The position numbers were made by a program, and so were the translations under genes. DNA of 64,000 bases from Klebsiella planticola ATCC 33531 (GTDB taxonomy: Bacteria; Pseudomonadota; Gammaproteobacteria; Enterobacterales; Enterobacteriaceae), in NCBI RefSeq assembly GCF_000735435.1, contig NZ_JMPP01000017.1:62001-126000 (forward strand). The letters are read 5' to 3'. This document shows positions 45,098 through 55,611 of this stretch, piece by piece. Positions within the stretch are counted from its first letter, which is position 1; each line of letters begins with the position of its first letter. The notes under the pieces are model-generated. The model was not told the origin of the DNA. It did not search any database and saw only the letters and a list, made by a program, of their open reading frames with translations.

Positions 45098-45673
45098 TTA
45101 CTTGATATAGGTAAAGGCGGTGGTCACGCGCGACACGCCGCTGACCCGGCTGGCGATATCTGCCGCCGCACGGCCTTCACGGTCCGTGACCAGACCCATC
45201 AGGAACACTTCGCCATTCTCGGTCGTCACTTTGACGTTTGACGATTTGACCTGATCGGTGCCCAGCAGCTGAGAGCGTACTTTTGTGGTAATCCAGGTAT
45301 CGGAAGAGGCGGTACCTAAACCAATCGGCTGGCCCTGACGTACTTCGTTAAAGACTTCCGTTGTCCCTTCGACGCCCATCGCAATTTGTTTCGCGCGCGC
45401 GGAGAGATCCGCCACCGGAGACTGACCGGTCAGCAGGACTTTGCCCTGATAGGCGGTAACGTTAATCCGGGCCTGTTTCTTAATTTGCTCGTCTTTCGAC
45501 AGCGCGCTGTTGACGCGCAGTTCCAGCGTACTGTCATCAACCTGAGTACCTACCGTACGCGGGTCCGTGGCGGCTTTGGTGCCGACAGCTGCCGTTCCGA
45601 CTACCGCTGCGGCAACGCATCCTTGTAGCAGTAGCGCAGAAAGAATGATGGCGAGGGGCGAGAGAGCCTTCAT
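45098..45673 (-). CDS. dolP: Division- and outer-membrane stress-associated lipoprotein DolP
   Basis: DolP (YraP) is an outer-membrane lipoprotein enriched at division sites that helps BAM function and envelope integrity. The 191 residues have a lipobox (LLLQGC, Cys19) and two BON domains (about 46-115 and 125-191), which bind anionic phospholipid in the K-12 protein. It belongs to the sigma-E regulon in K-12. It follows diaA by 9 bp on the reverse strand. Confidence 0.96.
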   Translation of the reverse strand: MKALSPLAIILSALLLQGCVAAAVVGTAAVGTKAATDPRTVGTQVDDSTLELRVNSALSKDEQIKKQARINVTAYQGKVLLTGQSPVADLSARAKQIAMGVEGTTEVFNEVRQGQPIGLGTASSDTWITTKVRSQLLGTDQVKSSNVKVTTENGEVFLMGLVTDREGRAAADIASRVSGVSRVTTAFTYIK

Positions 45674-45682
45674 GTGTTCTCC

Positions 45683-46273
45683 TTAATCGTCCTGGTGTGG
45701 AAAAAGCGTGTTATCAATCAAATCGCACAGGCAGTTAACGGTGAGCATATGCATTTCCTGAATTCGCGCGCTGCGATGAGACGGAATGCGGATTTCGACA
45801 TCCTGCTGGCCCAGCAGGCCAGCCAGCTCACCGCCGTCGTAGCCGGTGAGTGCGACGATGGTCATATCGCGGGTGACGGCAGCTTCAACGGCTTTCACGA
45901 TGTCCCGACTATTGCCGCGCGTGGAAATGGCCAGCAGAACATCACCTGCATGGCCTAACGCGCGAACCTGCTTGGCGTAGATTTCGTCGTGCAGGCGATC
46001 GTTGGCAATTGCGGTTAAGACCACATTATCGGTATTTAGTGCAATGGCGGGTAAACCAGGACGCTCTGTTTCAAAACGATTAATCATGCTGGCAGCAAAA
46101 TGCTGTGCGTTGGCGGCAGAGGTGCCATTGCCACAACAGAGGATTTTGTTGCCATTGAGCAGCGACTGTACCAGGGTCAAGGCCGCACGGGAGATGGCAT
46201 CCGGGAGAGCTTCCGCTGCTGCAATTTGGGTTTGAATGCTTTCAGTAAAGCAGGCTTTAATTCTATCGAGCAC
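45683..46273 (-). CDS. diaA: DnaA initiator-associating protein DiaA
   Basis: DiaA is a tetrameric SIS-fold protein that binds DnaA and promotes its assembly at oriC. The 196 residues show the sugar-isomerase domain without catalytic function ([34 protein letters not shown]). I take the GTG at 46273 ([10 protein letters not shown] follows), which aligns with the K-12 start; an in-frame ATG at 46306 would overlap yraN. It stands between yraN and dolP. Confidence 0.94.
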   Translation of the reverse strand: MLDRIKACFTESIQTQIAAAEALPDAISRAALTLVQSLLNGNKILCCGNGTSAANAQHFAASMINRFETERPGLPAIALNTDNVVLTAIANDRLHDEIYAKQVRALGHAGDVLLAISTRGNSRDIVKAVEAAVTRDMTIVALTGYDGGELAGLLGQQDVEIRIPSHRSARIQEMHMLTVNCLCDLIDNTLFPHQDD

Positions 46274-46295
46274 GGGATCCCTTAATTCATTTACG

Positions 46296-46682
46296 CTATT
46301 CGCCAAAGGCGTTTCTCAGCCATTGGATGTCGTTTCCGGTGAAGGCTACCACATCGAAACGGCAATCCACAGTGTCAAAGCTCCCATTCTGCCGGGAGAG
46401 CCACAGGCGAGCAGCCTGGAGGAGTCTTTGTTGTTTTTTTTGCGTGACGCTGGAGGCGGCATCCCCGTAGCTTGCGCTGCGCCGATAGCGCACTTCCACA
46501 AAAACGGTTACCGCGCCATCGCGCATGATGAGGTCAATTTCACCGCCCCGCTCACGGGCGTTGGCGGCGATAAAATGCAGCCCCCGGCTTTCCAGCCACC
46601 GGCGAGCCTGGTTTTCCCAGGCATCTCCGGTCTGTTTGGTTAGTTGGCTGCGACGATCTGTCCGTGTTGGTACTTGAGCCAT
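46296..46682 (-). CDS. yraN: YraN family protein (UPF0102, nuclease-like fold)
   Basis: The 128 residues have the UPF0102 pattern of a restriction-endonuclease-like fold: [16 protein letters not shown], then [13 protein letters not shown] and [10 protein letters not shown], which give the E-D-ExK set of this fold. Role is unknown; a link to DNA processing is suspected from the fold. Its start overlaps the end of lpoA by 43 bp. Confidence 0.94.
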   Translation of the reverse strand: MAQVPTRTDRRSQLTKQTGDAWENQARRWLESRGLHFIAANARERGGEIDLIMRDGAVTVFVEVRYRRSASYGDAASSVTQKKQQRLLQAARLWLSRQNGSFDTVDCRFDVVAFTGNDIQWLRNAFGE

Positions 46683-48748
46683 GACAATTTCCTGTTGATC
46701 ACGCAGTCCTGCGTGGCCGTCAGATCGCCGGTGTTACCGTTCAGCTCGAAGCCCGGCGTCTGGCGCATCTGGGCGAAATGGTTAGCCAGCGACCAGGCAT
46801 CCGCGCCCATTGCATACAGGCGAGCCAGTGAATAATCGTTGCGCACGGCGGAGAGCGCCTGCTGCATCAGCGCCGGGTTGCTGCCGGCCAGCATCGGGAT
46901 CTCACTATACTGCAAACCTTCCATCTCCAGGCGGAAATCTGGGCCGGCAGTGCCCTGGGCGCTACGGGAGCTGGCGTACAGGGTGACATTGCTCTGGCTG
47001 CCGTTGCGCAGGGCGATCATCGGTTTGATATAGGCAATCTGTTCCGGCGTCGCCAGGATCCAGGCGGAGTCGACGCCACCGCTACTGCTGACCGGGACAT
47101 CTTCCGGGTTACCGAGGCTGCTGTCAGACGCTGACGGCAGCGTAGAAACGGGCGTTCCGCTCAGAGAGATACCGCTGTTGACGCTGGATTTCAGCTCAGA
47201 AGCTGAACCAAAGCGCTGCTGCAGGACGGTTCCGCCACCCAGTTTTAACCACTCGTTGGCAAAGGCGTTCACCACGCGATCGCCGAGCGCGCCGCGAGGC
47301 GCCAGCAGCAGCGGCGTTTGTTTGCCCTGATCGTGAATATGGCGCGCCGCGTCACGGGCTTCATCTTCCGGCGAGAGGGCGAAATAGCAAATATTGGCGC
47401 GATTTTCGACTTTCTCCGGCTGGTTCAGCGCCAGCACGTTGAGCGAGGTGTTGCTCTTGATGACCTCCTCGACGTTATCTTTGAGCAGCGGGCCGACGAC
47501 GAGGGTGGCGCCATCCTGCTGTACCTGCGCGAGCAGCTGACTCATTGGTTGCGTGGTGGTGTCGTAAATTTTCAGTTCAGCCGAAGGATTGGCCGGGGTG
47601 GTGGCAACCGGCTGGGCCTGCGGTGCGCTGACCGCAGGTTGTGCGGTCGTCGCGGCGGTGTCGCTGGTGGCTGACTGCTCCGGCGCAGCCGCGGCCTGAG
47701 TGGCGGCCGCTGCCGTCACCGGAGCCGGCGCCCGATCGGCCGCTGGCGCCTGAACAGGGACCGGCGCGGTATTGGCTGAGGTCAGGTCGCCCACTTCCGC
47801 CTGCGAAGGGCTCACGACGTCGCTACTGGCGACATTGGCGGCCTGCGCAACCTGGGCAGGAACGGCGCTTCCGGCGACGGTCGGCGCGCCATTTTTCGCC
47901 GCTTCAAAGCCTTGCTGGATGGTACGGCCGAAGACCGCGGCCTGGCCGTTGAGCGGCAGCAGCAGCGCGATCTTATTGGTTGAAGCCGGTTTATAATTTT
48001 GCATATTCACCAGCGCCGTTGGCAGCATTTTCGCGCCAGGGTTCTGCGGATAGCGGGTTTGCCAGTCTTTCACGCCGGCTTTGAGTAGGGTGGGATCGTT
48101 ACGGTTGTCAAACCACATGCGTTGCAGATCCAGCCATCCCTGCAGGACGTTTTCATCGGCATTGATGATCAGCGCGTTAGCCTGATCCTGGGTCATTGAG
48201 GTGAGCGCTTTCCAGGTCGCGTCGATATTCTGCTGCTGTTGTTTCGCCTGACTCAGCAGCGGCTGCTGGGCGATCAGGGCACGCAGCAGCGTAATTGACG
48301 GGCGGCCCTGGCTGGCATCAATCTGCGCCTGCCAGTATCGCGGCTGCTGATTGTGCTCAAAACTGGCGGGATCGAGCTTCGCCAGCAGCGCCTGAGCGCC
48401 CTGGAAATCGTTCTGCGCCAGCTTCACTTCGACGGCCAGCAGAGATTGCTCGCGGGCCTGGGTACCGTTGAGATTAGACGGCAGCTGGTTGAACAGGTCG
48501 ATGGCCTGCTGCTTTTTGCCTTCCTGTAACAGTGCACGAATGGCGAGTAATTGCCAGTTGGTCTTGCTATCATTCGAGCTTTGCTGCATTTGCTGTAGGT
48601 AGTAACTGGAATCTGCCTGTGCCGTACCCTGTAAAAACGCCGTGCTTTGATCCGGGGTATGGGTGCCGCAGCCAGCGAAGATCAAAGCAGCTAGCAGTAC
48701 GGGCAGACAACGCGCGGGTTTAGAACGAAGAAATGTTGACGGTACCAT
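46640..48748 (-). CDS. lpoA: Outer-membrane lipoprotein LpoA, activator of PBP1A
   Basis: LpoA reaches from the outer membrane to the periplasmic PBP1A and activates its transpeptidase. The 702 residues have a lipobox (ALIFAGC, about Cys26), an N-terminal TPR-like domain (to about 256), a long Ala/Pro/Gln/Val-rich segment (about 300-390) set inside the C-terminal periplasmic-binding-like domain. ATG 48748 (MVPSTF) is the family start; a longer frame upstream adds 25 residues before the signal peptide. It diverges from rsmI. Confidence 0.96.
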   Translation of the reverse strand: MVPSTFLRSKPARCLPVLLAALIFAGCGTHTPDQSTAFLQGTAQADSSYYLQQMQQSSNDSKTNWQLLAIRALLQEGKKQQAIDLFNQLPSNLNGTQAREQSLLAVEVKLAQNDFQGAQALLAKLDPASFEHNQQPRYWQAQIDASQGRPSITLLRALIAQQPLLSQAKQQQQNIDATWKALTSMTQDQANALIINADENVLQGWLDLQRMWFDNRNDPTLLKAGVKDWQTRYPQNPGAKMLPTALVNMQNYKPASTNKIALLLPLNGQAAVFGRTIQQGFEAAKNGAPTVAGSAVPAQVAQAANVASSDVVSPSQAEVGDLTSANTAPVPVQAPAADRAPAPVTAAAATQAAAAPEQSATSDTAATTAQPAVSAPQAQPVATTPANPSAELKIYDTTTQPMSQLLAQVQQDGATLVVGPLLKDNVEEVIKSNTSLNVLALNQPEKVENRANICYFALSPEDEARDAARHIHDQGKQTPLLLAPRGALGDRVVNAFANEWLKLGGGTVLQQRFGSASELKSSVNSGISLSGTPVSTLPSASDSSLGNPEDVPVSSSGGVDSAWILATPEQIAYIKPMIALRNGSQSNVTLYASSRSAQGTAGPDFRLEMEGLQYSEIPMLAGSNPALMQQALSAVRNDYSLARLYAMGADAWSLANHFAQMRQTPGFELNGNTGDLTATQDCVINRKLSWLKYQHGQIVAAN

Positions 48749-48811
48749 ATGTATCCAGTGATATTTTTTTGGCTCAATGCTCAATATTAATTCGGCAATA
48801 CGGACGAGACA

Positions 48812-49672
48812 ATGAAACAACACGAATCAGCAGATAATTCTCAGGGGCAGCTCTATATTGTGCCCACTCCGATCGGAAATCTGTCTGATATCACGCAGCG
48901 TGCCCTGGAAGTGTTACAAGCCGTTGATTTAGTTGCCGCGGAAGACACCCGCCACACCGGTTTGCTGCTCCAGCATTTTGCGATTAACGCCCGTTTATTT
49001 GCGCTGCACGACCATAATGAACAGCAAAAAGCTGAAACACTTCTGGCGAAATTAAAAGACGGGCAGAACATTGCGCTGGTGTCTGACGCCGGGACTCCGC
49101 TGATCAACGATCCTGGCTATCACCTGGTACGGGCCTGTCGCGAGGCAAATATCCGCGTGGTGCCGCTTCCGGGCCCCTGTGCCGCCATTGCTGCGCTCAG
49201 CGCGGCAGGCCTGCCTTCCGATCGTTTCTGCTATGAAGGGTTCCTGCCGGCAAAATCAAAAGGGCGTCGCGATACGCTGAAGGCGCTGGAAGAAGAGCCG
49301 CGTACGATTATCTTTTACGAATCAACCCACCGTTTACTGGAAAGCCTGGAAGATATCTGCACGGTGCTGGGAGAGTCCCGCTATGTGGTGCTGGCGCGCG
49401 AGCTGACCAAAACCTGGGAATCCATTCACGGTGCGCCAATTGGCGAGCTGCTGGCGTGGGTGAAAGAGGATGAGAACCGGCGTAAAGGCGAGATGGTACT
49501 GATCGTCGAAGGATTTAAAGCGCAGGAAGAGGCCCTGCCCGCAGACGCGCTGCGTACGCTGGCCCTGCTGCAGGCGGAGCTGCCGCTGAAAAAAGCCGCC
49601 GCGCTGGCCGCTGAAATTCACGGCGTGAAGAAAAATGCGCTGTATAAATATGCGCTGGAGCAGCAGGGATAA
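48812..49672 (+). CDS. rsmI: 16S rRNA 2'-O-ribose C1402 methyltransferase RsmI
   Basis: RsmI methylates the ribose of C1402 in the decoding centre of 16S rRNA. The 286 residues belong to the tetrapyrrole-methylase-like family: [15 protein letters not shown] (about 15-29), AEDTRHTG, and the glycine-rich [18 protein letters not shown] loop are the SAM-binding landmarks. It diverges from lpoA with 63 bp between the starts and converges on the glycosidase gene. Confidence 0.98.
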   Translation: MKQHESADNSQGQLYIVPTPIGNLSDITQRALEVLQAVDLVAAEDTRHTGLLLQHFAINARLFALHDHNEQQKAETLLAKLKDGQNIALVSDAGTPLINDPGYHLVRACREANIRVVPLPGPCAAIAALSAAGLPSDRFCYEGFLPAKSKGRRDTLKALEEEPRTIIFYESTHRLLESLEDICTVLGESRYVVLARELTKTWESIHGAPIGELLAWVKEDENRRKGEMVLIVEGFKAQEEALPADALRTLALLQAELPLKKAAALAAEIHGVKKNALYKYALEQQG

Positions 49673-49678
49673 GAGACA

Positions 49679-49697
49679 GGCCCGGGAACACCGGGCC
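49679..49697. terminator. Stem-loop between rsmI and the glycosidase gene
   Basis: The 7-bp stem GGCCCGG / CCGGGCC lies between the convergent stops. There is no T run, so termination is uncertain. Confidence 0.4.
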
Positions 49698-49704
49698 ATT
49701 GATC

Positions 49705-51594
49705 TTATTTGATCGGCGTGGCTTCAAAAACCAGCGTTTGTAGCGGCTGTAGCGTAATCACCACGGCGTCCTGATAATGCTCCGGAACCGTTGGGTTACT
49801 GCCGTAGCGAGCGGTCAGGGTGAACCGGGTTGCTTCGCCTTGAGGAATTTCAAAGTCCTTTGTCAGATTCAGGTAGTAACTTTGCGGTTTATCAGAAGGG
49901 TTACGCAGTCCCAGTATCGCCTTGTCTTTGCTCCAGGATGCCCAGCCATATACCTCAAGCGCCGTCGGATCGCCGCCGACCCAGTGTGTGTCCACCAGCA
50001 CGTGGGCATTTTCACGCGACCATTTAGCGGCCTCTGCCAGAACGTCCCACTTGGCTTTGTTCAACATGGACGGCGTGATGTACAGCTCTTGTAGCTGGGT
50101 CCCCGTCGCGAAATAGCTCCACACCTGATCGGCAAAATCGCCGTCGGTCTGCACTTTTTCCAGTCCGTAATAGGCATTTTCTGCACTGACAATGCCATGG
50201 TACATCAAGGAATTAAGTGGGAATAACGGTCCCTTTCTCACGATTGAGCGCCAGGTTTCCGCGTCGCGATAGGTCATCCACTGCTGTACCGGCGTTCCGG
50301 GACCGTACAGATTGATATCATCGCCCTGGCGCCAGATCGAATCGGCATAGAACAGCCATGACGGGCTGGCATCGGTGCCGGTCGTCAGGTTGATAAACAG
50401 GTTCGGGTTTGCGCTACGCATGTTGTGTAGCAGGGCGATGGAGGCATCAAAATCGGAAGCAAACGGGCTACCCTTAATATGTGAGTTGGCGTTGCCCATG
50501 CCGTCCAGTTTGAAGGAGGTGATGTGTTCGTTCTTAATCAGACTGGCGATCTGTTCATTGAAGTTCTTGAAATAACGAGGCCCGGAGAGCGCAAATTTAC
50601 CGTCGACCGTTTCAAAACCATACTCTTTGGCATGAGAGACGCGAATATCGCGCGGTTTATTGTAGCCGCCCCACGGTGAGAGCCATAAACCGACGGAACT
50701 ATGCAGGCTGTCCGCTTTCTCCCTGACCTTACCGAAACCCTGACTGAATGCCGGGCCAAATAGCCATCTTCCGGTACGATCGTCCCAGCCATCATCCAGC
50801 AGGAAGGCATCGAGAGGTACGCCGCGGCCGGTAATAAACGCTTTATTCCATTCATCCATACGTCCCAGCACGTCCTGCTCGGTGTAGGTGGTAAAGAAGC
50901 CGATGTCCATCCAGCTATTGTAGTGGAGGTAGGGTTTATAAGGCCGTGGGCGAACGGCATCGATAAACTGGTTGACGCTGCGGCGCAGCTGGCTGGTTTC
51001 TGCCACGGTGCCAAACCAGGTGGTGTAGCTCACCGGCGTTTCTGGCTGAACGGGCGTTTTAAGTTCAACGTTAAGGTTGGTGGTGCCTTCATAGGCATAA
51101 GTATTGACGACAGGTTTATTCGGCAACATAAAAAACGTATCGGCAATAATCGGTGAACTGTTAATAGCGCCATCCACGTAAGGCGCCTGTGCCTGTTTTT
51201 TGGTCGGGAAGAAGGTGATTTTCGCGACATTCCGCGCTTTGCCAACCGCGGCAATGGTGTAATTGATACTGGCGTACTTGTCTTTCAGCAAATTCAGCGT
51301 CATGGTCACGTTGAAATCGGGATGGATGTACGTCACTACCAGCGTATTCTCTTTTTTCTCAACGCGGCTGATTTTAAAATCAGCCGTATGGATGACGGTC
51401 TCATCTGGTAGCGTCAGAAAGAATGGTTCCTGAGGCGACAACTGATGGCCGGAATGCGTATCTTTAACGACAACAGCCGAGCTGGCATCATCGAATGAGA
51501 AAGCCATATTGTCGTTATTCAGTGCATAGTTCGCCGCGAAGGCGCCCGGTGACATAAACAGGGCGAGCAACGAAACATTGAGCGCTTTTTTCAT
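49705..51594 (-). CDS. Exported clan GH-D type alpha-glycosidase (alpha-galactosidase/GalNAc-ase-like)
   Basis: The 629-residue protein has a Sec signal peptide (MKKALNVSLLALFMSPGAFA|AN), an N-terminal beta-sandwich, and a barrel with the GH36-like marks LDAFLLDDGWDD (about 261), SFKLDGMGN (about 357, candidate nucleophile Asp) and DSIWRQGDDINLY (about 417, candidate acid/base Asp), then a C-terminal beta domain. Relatives are sometimes labelled enterotoxin; nothing here shows toxin function. It lies 93 bp downstream of kbaY in the aga cluster, with an AgaR-like site in between, so release of alpha-linked galactosamine or galactose residues for uptake is a fair inference. Location would be periplasm or outside. 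Confidence 0.72.
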   Translation of the reverse strand: MKKALNVSLLALFMSPGAFAANYALNNDNMAFSFDDASSAVVVKDTHSGHQLSPQEPFFLTLPDETVIHTADFKISRVEKKENTLVVTYIHPDFNVTMTLNLLKDKYASINYTIAAVGKARNVAKITFFPTKKQAQAPYVDGAINSSPIIADTFFMLPNKPVVNTYAYEGTTNLNVELKTPVQPETPVSYTTWFGTVAETSQLRRSVNQFIDAVRPRPYKPYLHYNSWMDIGFFTTYTEQDVLGRMDEWNKAFITGRGVPLDAFLLDDGWDDRTGRWLFGPAFSQGFGKVREKADSLHSSVGLWLSPWGGYNKPRDIRVSHAKEYGFETVDGKFALSGPRYFKNFNEQIASLIKNEHITSFKLDGMGNANSHIKGSPFASDFDASIALLHNMRSANPNLFINLTTGTDASPSWLFYADSIWRQGDDINLYGPGTPVQQWMTYRDAETWRSIVRKGPLFPLNSLMYHGIVSAENAYYGLEKVQTDGDFADQVWSYFATGTQLQELYITPSMLNKAKWDVLAEAAKWSRENAHVLVDTHWVGGDPTALEVYGWASWSKDKAILGLRNPSDKPQSYYLNLTKDFEIPQGEATRFTLTARYGSNPTVPEHYQDAVVITLQPLQTLVFEATPIK

Positions 51595-51608
51595 GGGGCA
51601 GAGGTCCT

Positions 51609-51626
51609 TTATTTTCGTTTTATCAG
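51609..51626 (-). promoter_or_regulatory. AgaR-like operator upstream of the glycosidase gene
   Basis: TTATTTTCGTTTTATCAG (51609-51626) resembles the CTTTCGTTTTGTTTCA repeats near agaR and agaS. It lies about 15 bp before the glycosidase start. An 8-bp stem-loop (51635-51660, AGCGTTAT / ATAACGCT) separates it from kbaY. Confidence 0.4.
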
Positions 51627-51687
51627 CGGTCGTCAGCGTTATCCTGTCGTGAATAACGCTGGGGGGCAGGGCCGCCTGAGAAAGCTA

Positions 51688-52572
<885 letters not shown>

Positions 52573-53730
52573 TCAAGCATTCCAGGGGTGAATGACAACA
52601 CCTTGCACCACGCGGTTAACCGTGCCGCTGGCGGAAGGGGTATCCGGGGTATTACCAACGCGGATAGATTGTGCGAGCGCAAACGTCTGGGCATACATCA
52701 GGAAGCAGAACGCCTGCTCAACATCGCTAAAGGTGCGGGAAGACGGCGGTAACAGGATGTGTGGGCCGGCTTCGACGGCGGCGTCGTTTTCGGCCGCTAT
52801 CGCCACCACGCGCATGGCCTGGTTGTCGCGACGCAGTTCGGCCAGTAGATCGAGATCGTACTGGCGGGTATAGGGATGGCTGGACACCATCACCACAACC
52901 AGCGTTTCATTATCCACCAGCGATTTAGGCCCGTGGCGGAAGCCGGCTGGAGAGTCATAAAACGCCGCCAGCTTGCCGGCGGTCAGCTCCAGGACCTTGA
53001 GGGCCGATTCACGAGCCGCGCCCTGTAATCCACCGCTGCCAAGATAGACGATTCGTTTCCACGGCTCATAACCAAACACCCCATCGCTAAAATCACCCAG
53101 CGACGTGAGAATCTTTTGGCAACGATCCGCTACGTCACGGAAGGTATTGCTGTTGATCGTCTGCGGCGCGAATACCGCAAGGCAGCTTGCCATCATGGTG
53201 GTGATACTGCTGGTCATTGCGAAGCCGCGATCATGTGTTTCTGCCGGCATCAATAGCGCAAAGGCGTTATCGCTGCTCACCGCATTTTGGTACAGGCTGC
53301 CGGCTTCATTACAGGTAATCGACAGGTGGTAGCATTCCGCTACGAACTGATTGGCCAGCTCAACGGCGGCGACGCTCTCCGGGCTATTGCCGGAGCGGGC
53401 AAAGGAGACCAGCAGCAGCGGATGTGCGGCGTTAAAATAGTCCATGGGGTTGGTGACCAGGTCAGTCGTCGGGATGGCGCTGATATTTTTTCCGCTATGG
53501 CGCGACAGCCAGGGCGCGATGATCTCGCCGATAAAGGCGGAGGTGCCTGCGCCAGTCAGGACAATCCGCAGATCGTTTTTGCGCAGCAGCGGGGCGAGGA
53601 AGCTGTCGATCGTTGCACGATGATTGTCGATGTTGTTGAGTGAGCGAAGCCAGCAGGAGGGCTGTTGACGAATCTCTGCTTCAGTCCAGGTGCCGGTCGA
53701 GGCAAAGGCGGCGGTATAGGTTTCAGGCAT
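52573..53730 (-). CDS. agaS: D-galactosamine-6-phosphate deaminase/isomerase AgaS
   Basis: AgaS turns galactosamine 6-phosphate into tagatose 6-phosphate with release of ammonia. The 385 residues contain two SIS domains, with LTGAGTSAFIGE (about 58-69) and VSFARSGNSPESVA (about 108-121) as phosphosugar-binding loops, and YLGSGGLQGAARESALKVLEL in the second. It starts a sub-unit agaS-kbaY with its own upstream region of about 300 bp, which holds AgaR-like sites. Confidence 0.95.
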   Translation of the reverse strand: MPETYTAAFASTGTWTEAEIRQQPSCWLRSLNNIDNHRATIDSFLAPLLRKNDLRIVLTGAGTSAFIGEIIAPWLSRHSGKNISAIPTTDLVTNPMDYFNAAHPLLLVSFARSGNSPESVAAVELANQFVAECYHLSITCNEAGSLYQNAVSSDNAFALLMPAETHDRGFAMTSSITTMMASCLAVFAPQTINSNTFRDVADRCQKILTSLGDFSDGVFGYEPWKRIVYLGSGGLQGAARESALKVLELTAGKLAAFYDSPAGFRHGPKSLVDNETLVVVMVSSHPYTRQYDLDLLAELRRDNQAMRVVAIAAENDAAVEAGPHILLPPSSRTFSDVEQAFCFLMYAQTFALAQSIRVGNTPDTPSASGTVNRVVQGVVIHPWNA

Positions 53731-53784
53731 AACTTAGTCCTTAGTCGTGTGAATTCCACATCAGACGCTGGCAAAAATGTCGCT

Positions 53785-53885
53785 ATCTTTCGTTTCGTTT
53801 CACTTATTCATGTAATCAGTTAGATAAAATCTATAGGAAAGAAATCGAAAGTTCAATGGAGGAAGTTAGAAATAAAACGAAAACT
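53785..53885 (-). promoter_or_regulatory. AgaR-like operators upstream of agaS
   Basis: Three T/A-tract motifs are seen in the 299-bp agaA-agaS gap: ATCTTTCGTTTCGTTTCACT (53785-53804), a weaker AAAGAAATCGAAAG near 53838-53851 in the other direction, and GAAATAAAACGAAAACT (53869-53885). They match the AgaR-type repeats next to agaR. In K-12 agaS has its own AgaR-controlled promoter. Confidence 0.6.
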
Positions 53886-54029
53886 GTGATCTTTGAAGTT
53901 TTGATGTTTTTATGTGACTGATAAACAATAGATTATCTGTTTTTATTATCAGATTGCCGTTATTTCAGAAAGGAAAGAAAAGGCCTTTCGGTACAACACC
54001 AAAGGCCAATGTGATACATAACGAAAGAT

Positions 54030-55163
54030 TTAAAGGGGGAGCGCCTGTCCCTGAATCCAGATCTTTTGCAGATGCAGGCGGTCGTCCAGTGCAATAACGT
54101 TCGCGTATTTTCCCGGACGCAGCGATCCCAGCCGATCGTCGATACCCAACAGACGAGCAGGGTGGAGCGATGCCATATGAATTGCCTGCTCCGGCGTGGC
54201 CCCCGCTTGTTCAACCATGTTGCGGACGGCGGCATCAAGAGAGAGTGTGCTGCCCGCGAGGCCGCCGGAAGCGGTGCGTACGATGCCCTTGCGCATTTCT
54301 ACCTCTTCGCCGCACAACGAATAGTGGCCATCCGGCATGCCGGCTGCCTGCATCGCATCGGTGATCAGGACCAGCCTCTCTCTGGCGCAGCTGCAACACA
54401 GCTGCATGGCGGCAGGATGAACATGATGGCCATCGGCGATAAGTTCCAGCCATGCCTGCCGGGTGGTTAATCCGGCGCCGACCATGCCAGGCTCCCGATG
54501 ATGTAATCCGCTCATGCCGTTGTAGCAATGCACCAGCCCATCAGCGCCTGCGGTAAATGCCGCTCGGGTCTGTGCATAGGTAGCAGCGCTATGGCCGAGC
54601 ATGACGCGGATACCCTGCTGTTTAAGATGGCGAATAGCCCGTATGGCATCCGGTTTTTCCGGCGCCAGGGCCACGACCCGCAGCGTTTGCCGGGAGCGAG
54701 CAATCAGCGTATCCAGCTCGGCGATATCCAGTTCGCGGAACAACTCAGGCGGATGAGCACCTTTATTCTCTGGCGTGAAATAGGGGCCTTCAAGATAGCT
54801 CCCCAATACCAGGGCGCCGGGGCCGCCGGAAAGCGTACGCCGGGCTATACGTTCCAGCGCACGCTGGATGGTCTGCAACGGCGCGGTGACGGTAGTGGGG
54901 AGCCAGGCTCCCACTCCTTCACGAATTTTATACATCGCCAGCCTGTCGAGTGCTTCCGGTGCCTCGTCCATCACATCAATACCCGCGCCGCCGTGGACAT
55001 GCGTATCGATGTAGGCCGGGCAAAGCAGATCGGCATCGCGAGCGGTGACGCCAATGGGAACGGGCTCGATGGCGGTGATAACGCCAGCTTCCATACGAAG
55101 CTGATGATCGGCAAGCCAGCCCTGCTCGGTTAGCAAGCGTCTGGCACGCAGAATTTGCGTCAT
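54030..55163 (-). CDS. agaA: N-acetylgalactosamine-6-phosphate deacetylase AgaA
   Basis: AgaA removes acetate from GalNAc 6-phosphate in the cytosol. The 377 residues belong to the NagA-like amidohydrolase family: DTHVHGGAGIDVMD (about 55-68), EGPYFTPENKGAHPP (about 129) and HCYNGMSGLHHREPG (about 215) carry metal and substrate ligands, and TDAMQAAG (about 272) holds the catalytic Asp. Its start overlaps the agaF stop by 4 bp. Confidence 0.95.
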   Translation of the reverse strand: MTQILRARRLLTEQGWLADHQLRMEAGVITAIEPVPIGVTARDADLLCPAYIDTHVHGGAGIDVMDEAPEALDRLAMYKIREGVGAWLPTTVTAPLQTIQRALERIARRTLSGGPGALVLGSYLEGPYFTPENKGAHPPELFRELDIAELDTLIARSRQTLRVVALAPEKPDAIRAIRHLKQQGIRVMLGHSAATYAQTRAAFTAGADGLVHCYNGMSGLHHREPGMVGAGLTTRQAWLELIADGHHVHPAAMQLCCSCARERLVLITDAMQAAGMPDGHYSLCGEEVEMRKGIVRTASGGLAGSTLSLDAAVRNMVEQAGATPEQAIHMASLHPARLLGIDDRLGSLRPGKYANVIALDDRLHLQKIWIQGQALPL

Positions 55164-55594
55164 ATTCCTTCCTCAACAGGTTTCTCTTCGCGACAGCGCG
55201 CCAGTTCATCGACCAGACTGGTTAACCCGCGATGCCCGCATTCCAGCGCCTGCAGGCGAAACGCCTCGCTGTTCAGCCCTTCGCGTTCCAGCACCATTTC
55301 AAGCAGCAGCTGCAAATTAGTGCCGGTAATCACCTCGCGCCCGGGTTTTTGCATTGCCAGCGTCGAGGCTACGCGAAAGGGGGTCCCCCCCAGAAGGTCG
55401 GTCAGAAAAACGATATCGTCCTGAGCATCCAGTGCGTTGACGGCCTGCTCAAGCTGCGCAGTCAGCAGGGCCGTGGTTGAGGTTTCTGGAAAGTCGATGG
55501 CAATAAACTGCGATTGTTCACCCAGAATTTGCTTCATCGCCATTGCCATACCGCTGGCAAAGCCGCCATGCCCCGTCAAAATAATGCCTAACAT
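55160..55594 (-). CDS. agaF: PTS GalNAc-specific EIIA component AgaF
   Basis: AgaF is the EIIA part of a mannose-family PTS; it takes phosphate from HPr on His9 (ILTGHGGFASGM) and passes it to AgaV. The 144 residues match the family length, including the FLTDLLGGTPF signature (about 63-73). It lies between agaE (17 bp away) and agaA (4-bp overlap). K-12 strain MG1655 is known to lack parts of this transporter; here all four parts are intact. Confidence 0.95.
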   Translation of the reverse strand: MLGIILTGHGGFASGMAMAMKQILGEQSQFIAIDFPETSTTALLTAQLEQAVNALDAQDDIVFLTDLLGGTPFRVASTLAMQKPGREVITGTNLQLLLEMVLEREGLNSEAFRLQALECGHRGLTSLVDELARCREEKPVEEGI

Positions 55595-55611
55595 CGAATA
55601 CCTCTTTGCCT

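Noticed and set aside
49705-51594. Reading the glycosidase as an enterotoxin
   Set aside because: The visible motifs are those of a glycoside hydrolase of clan GH-D, and the context is sugar use; nothing supports toxin function.
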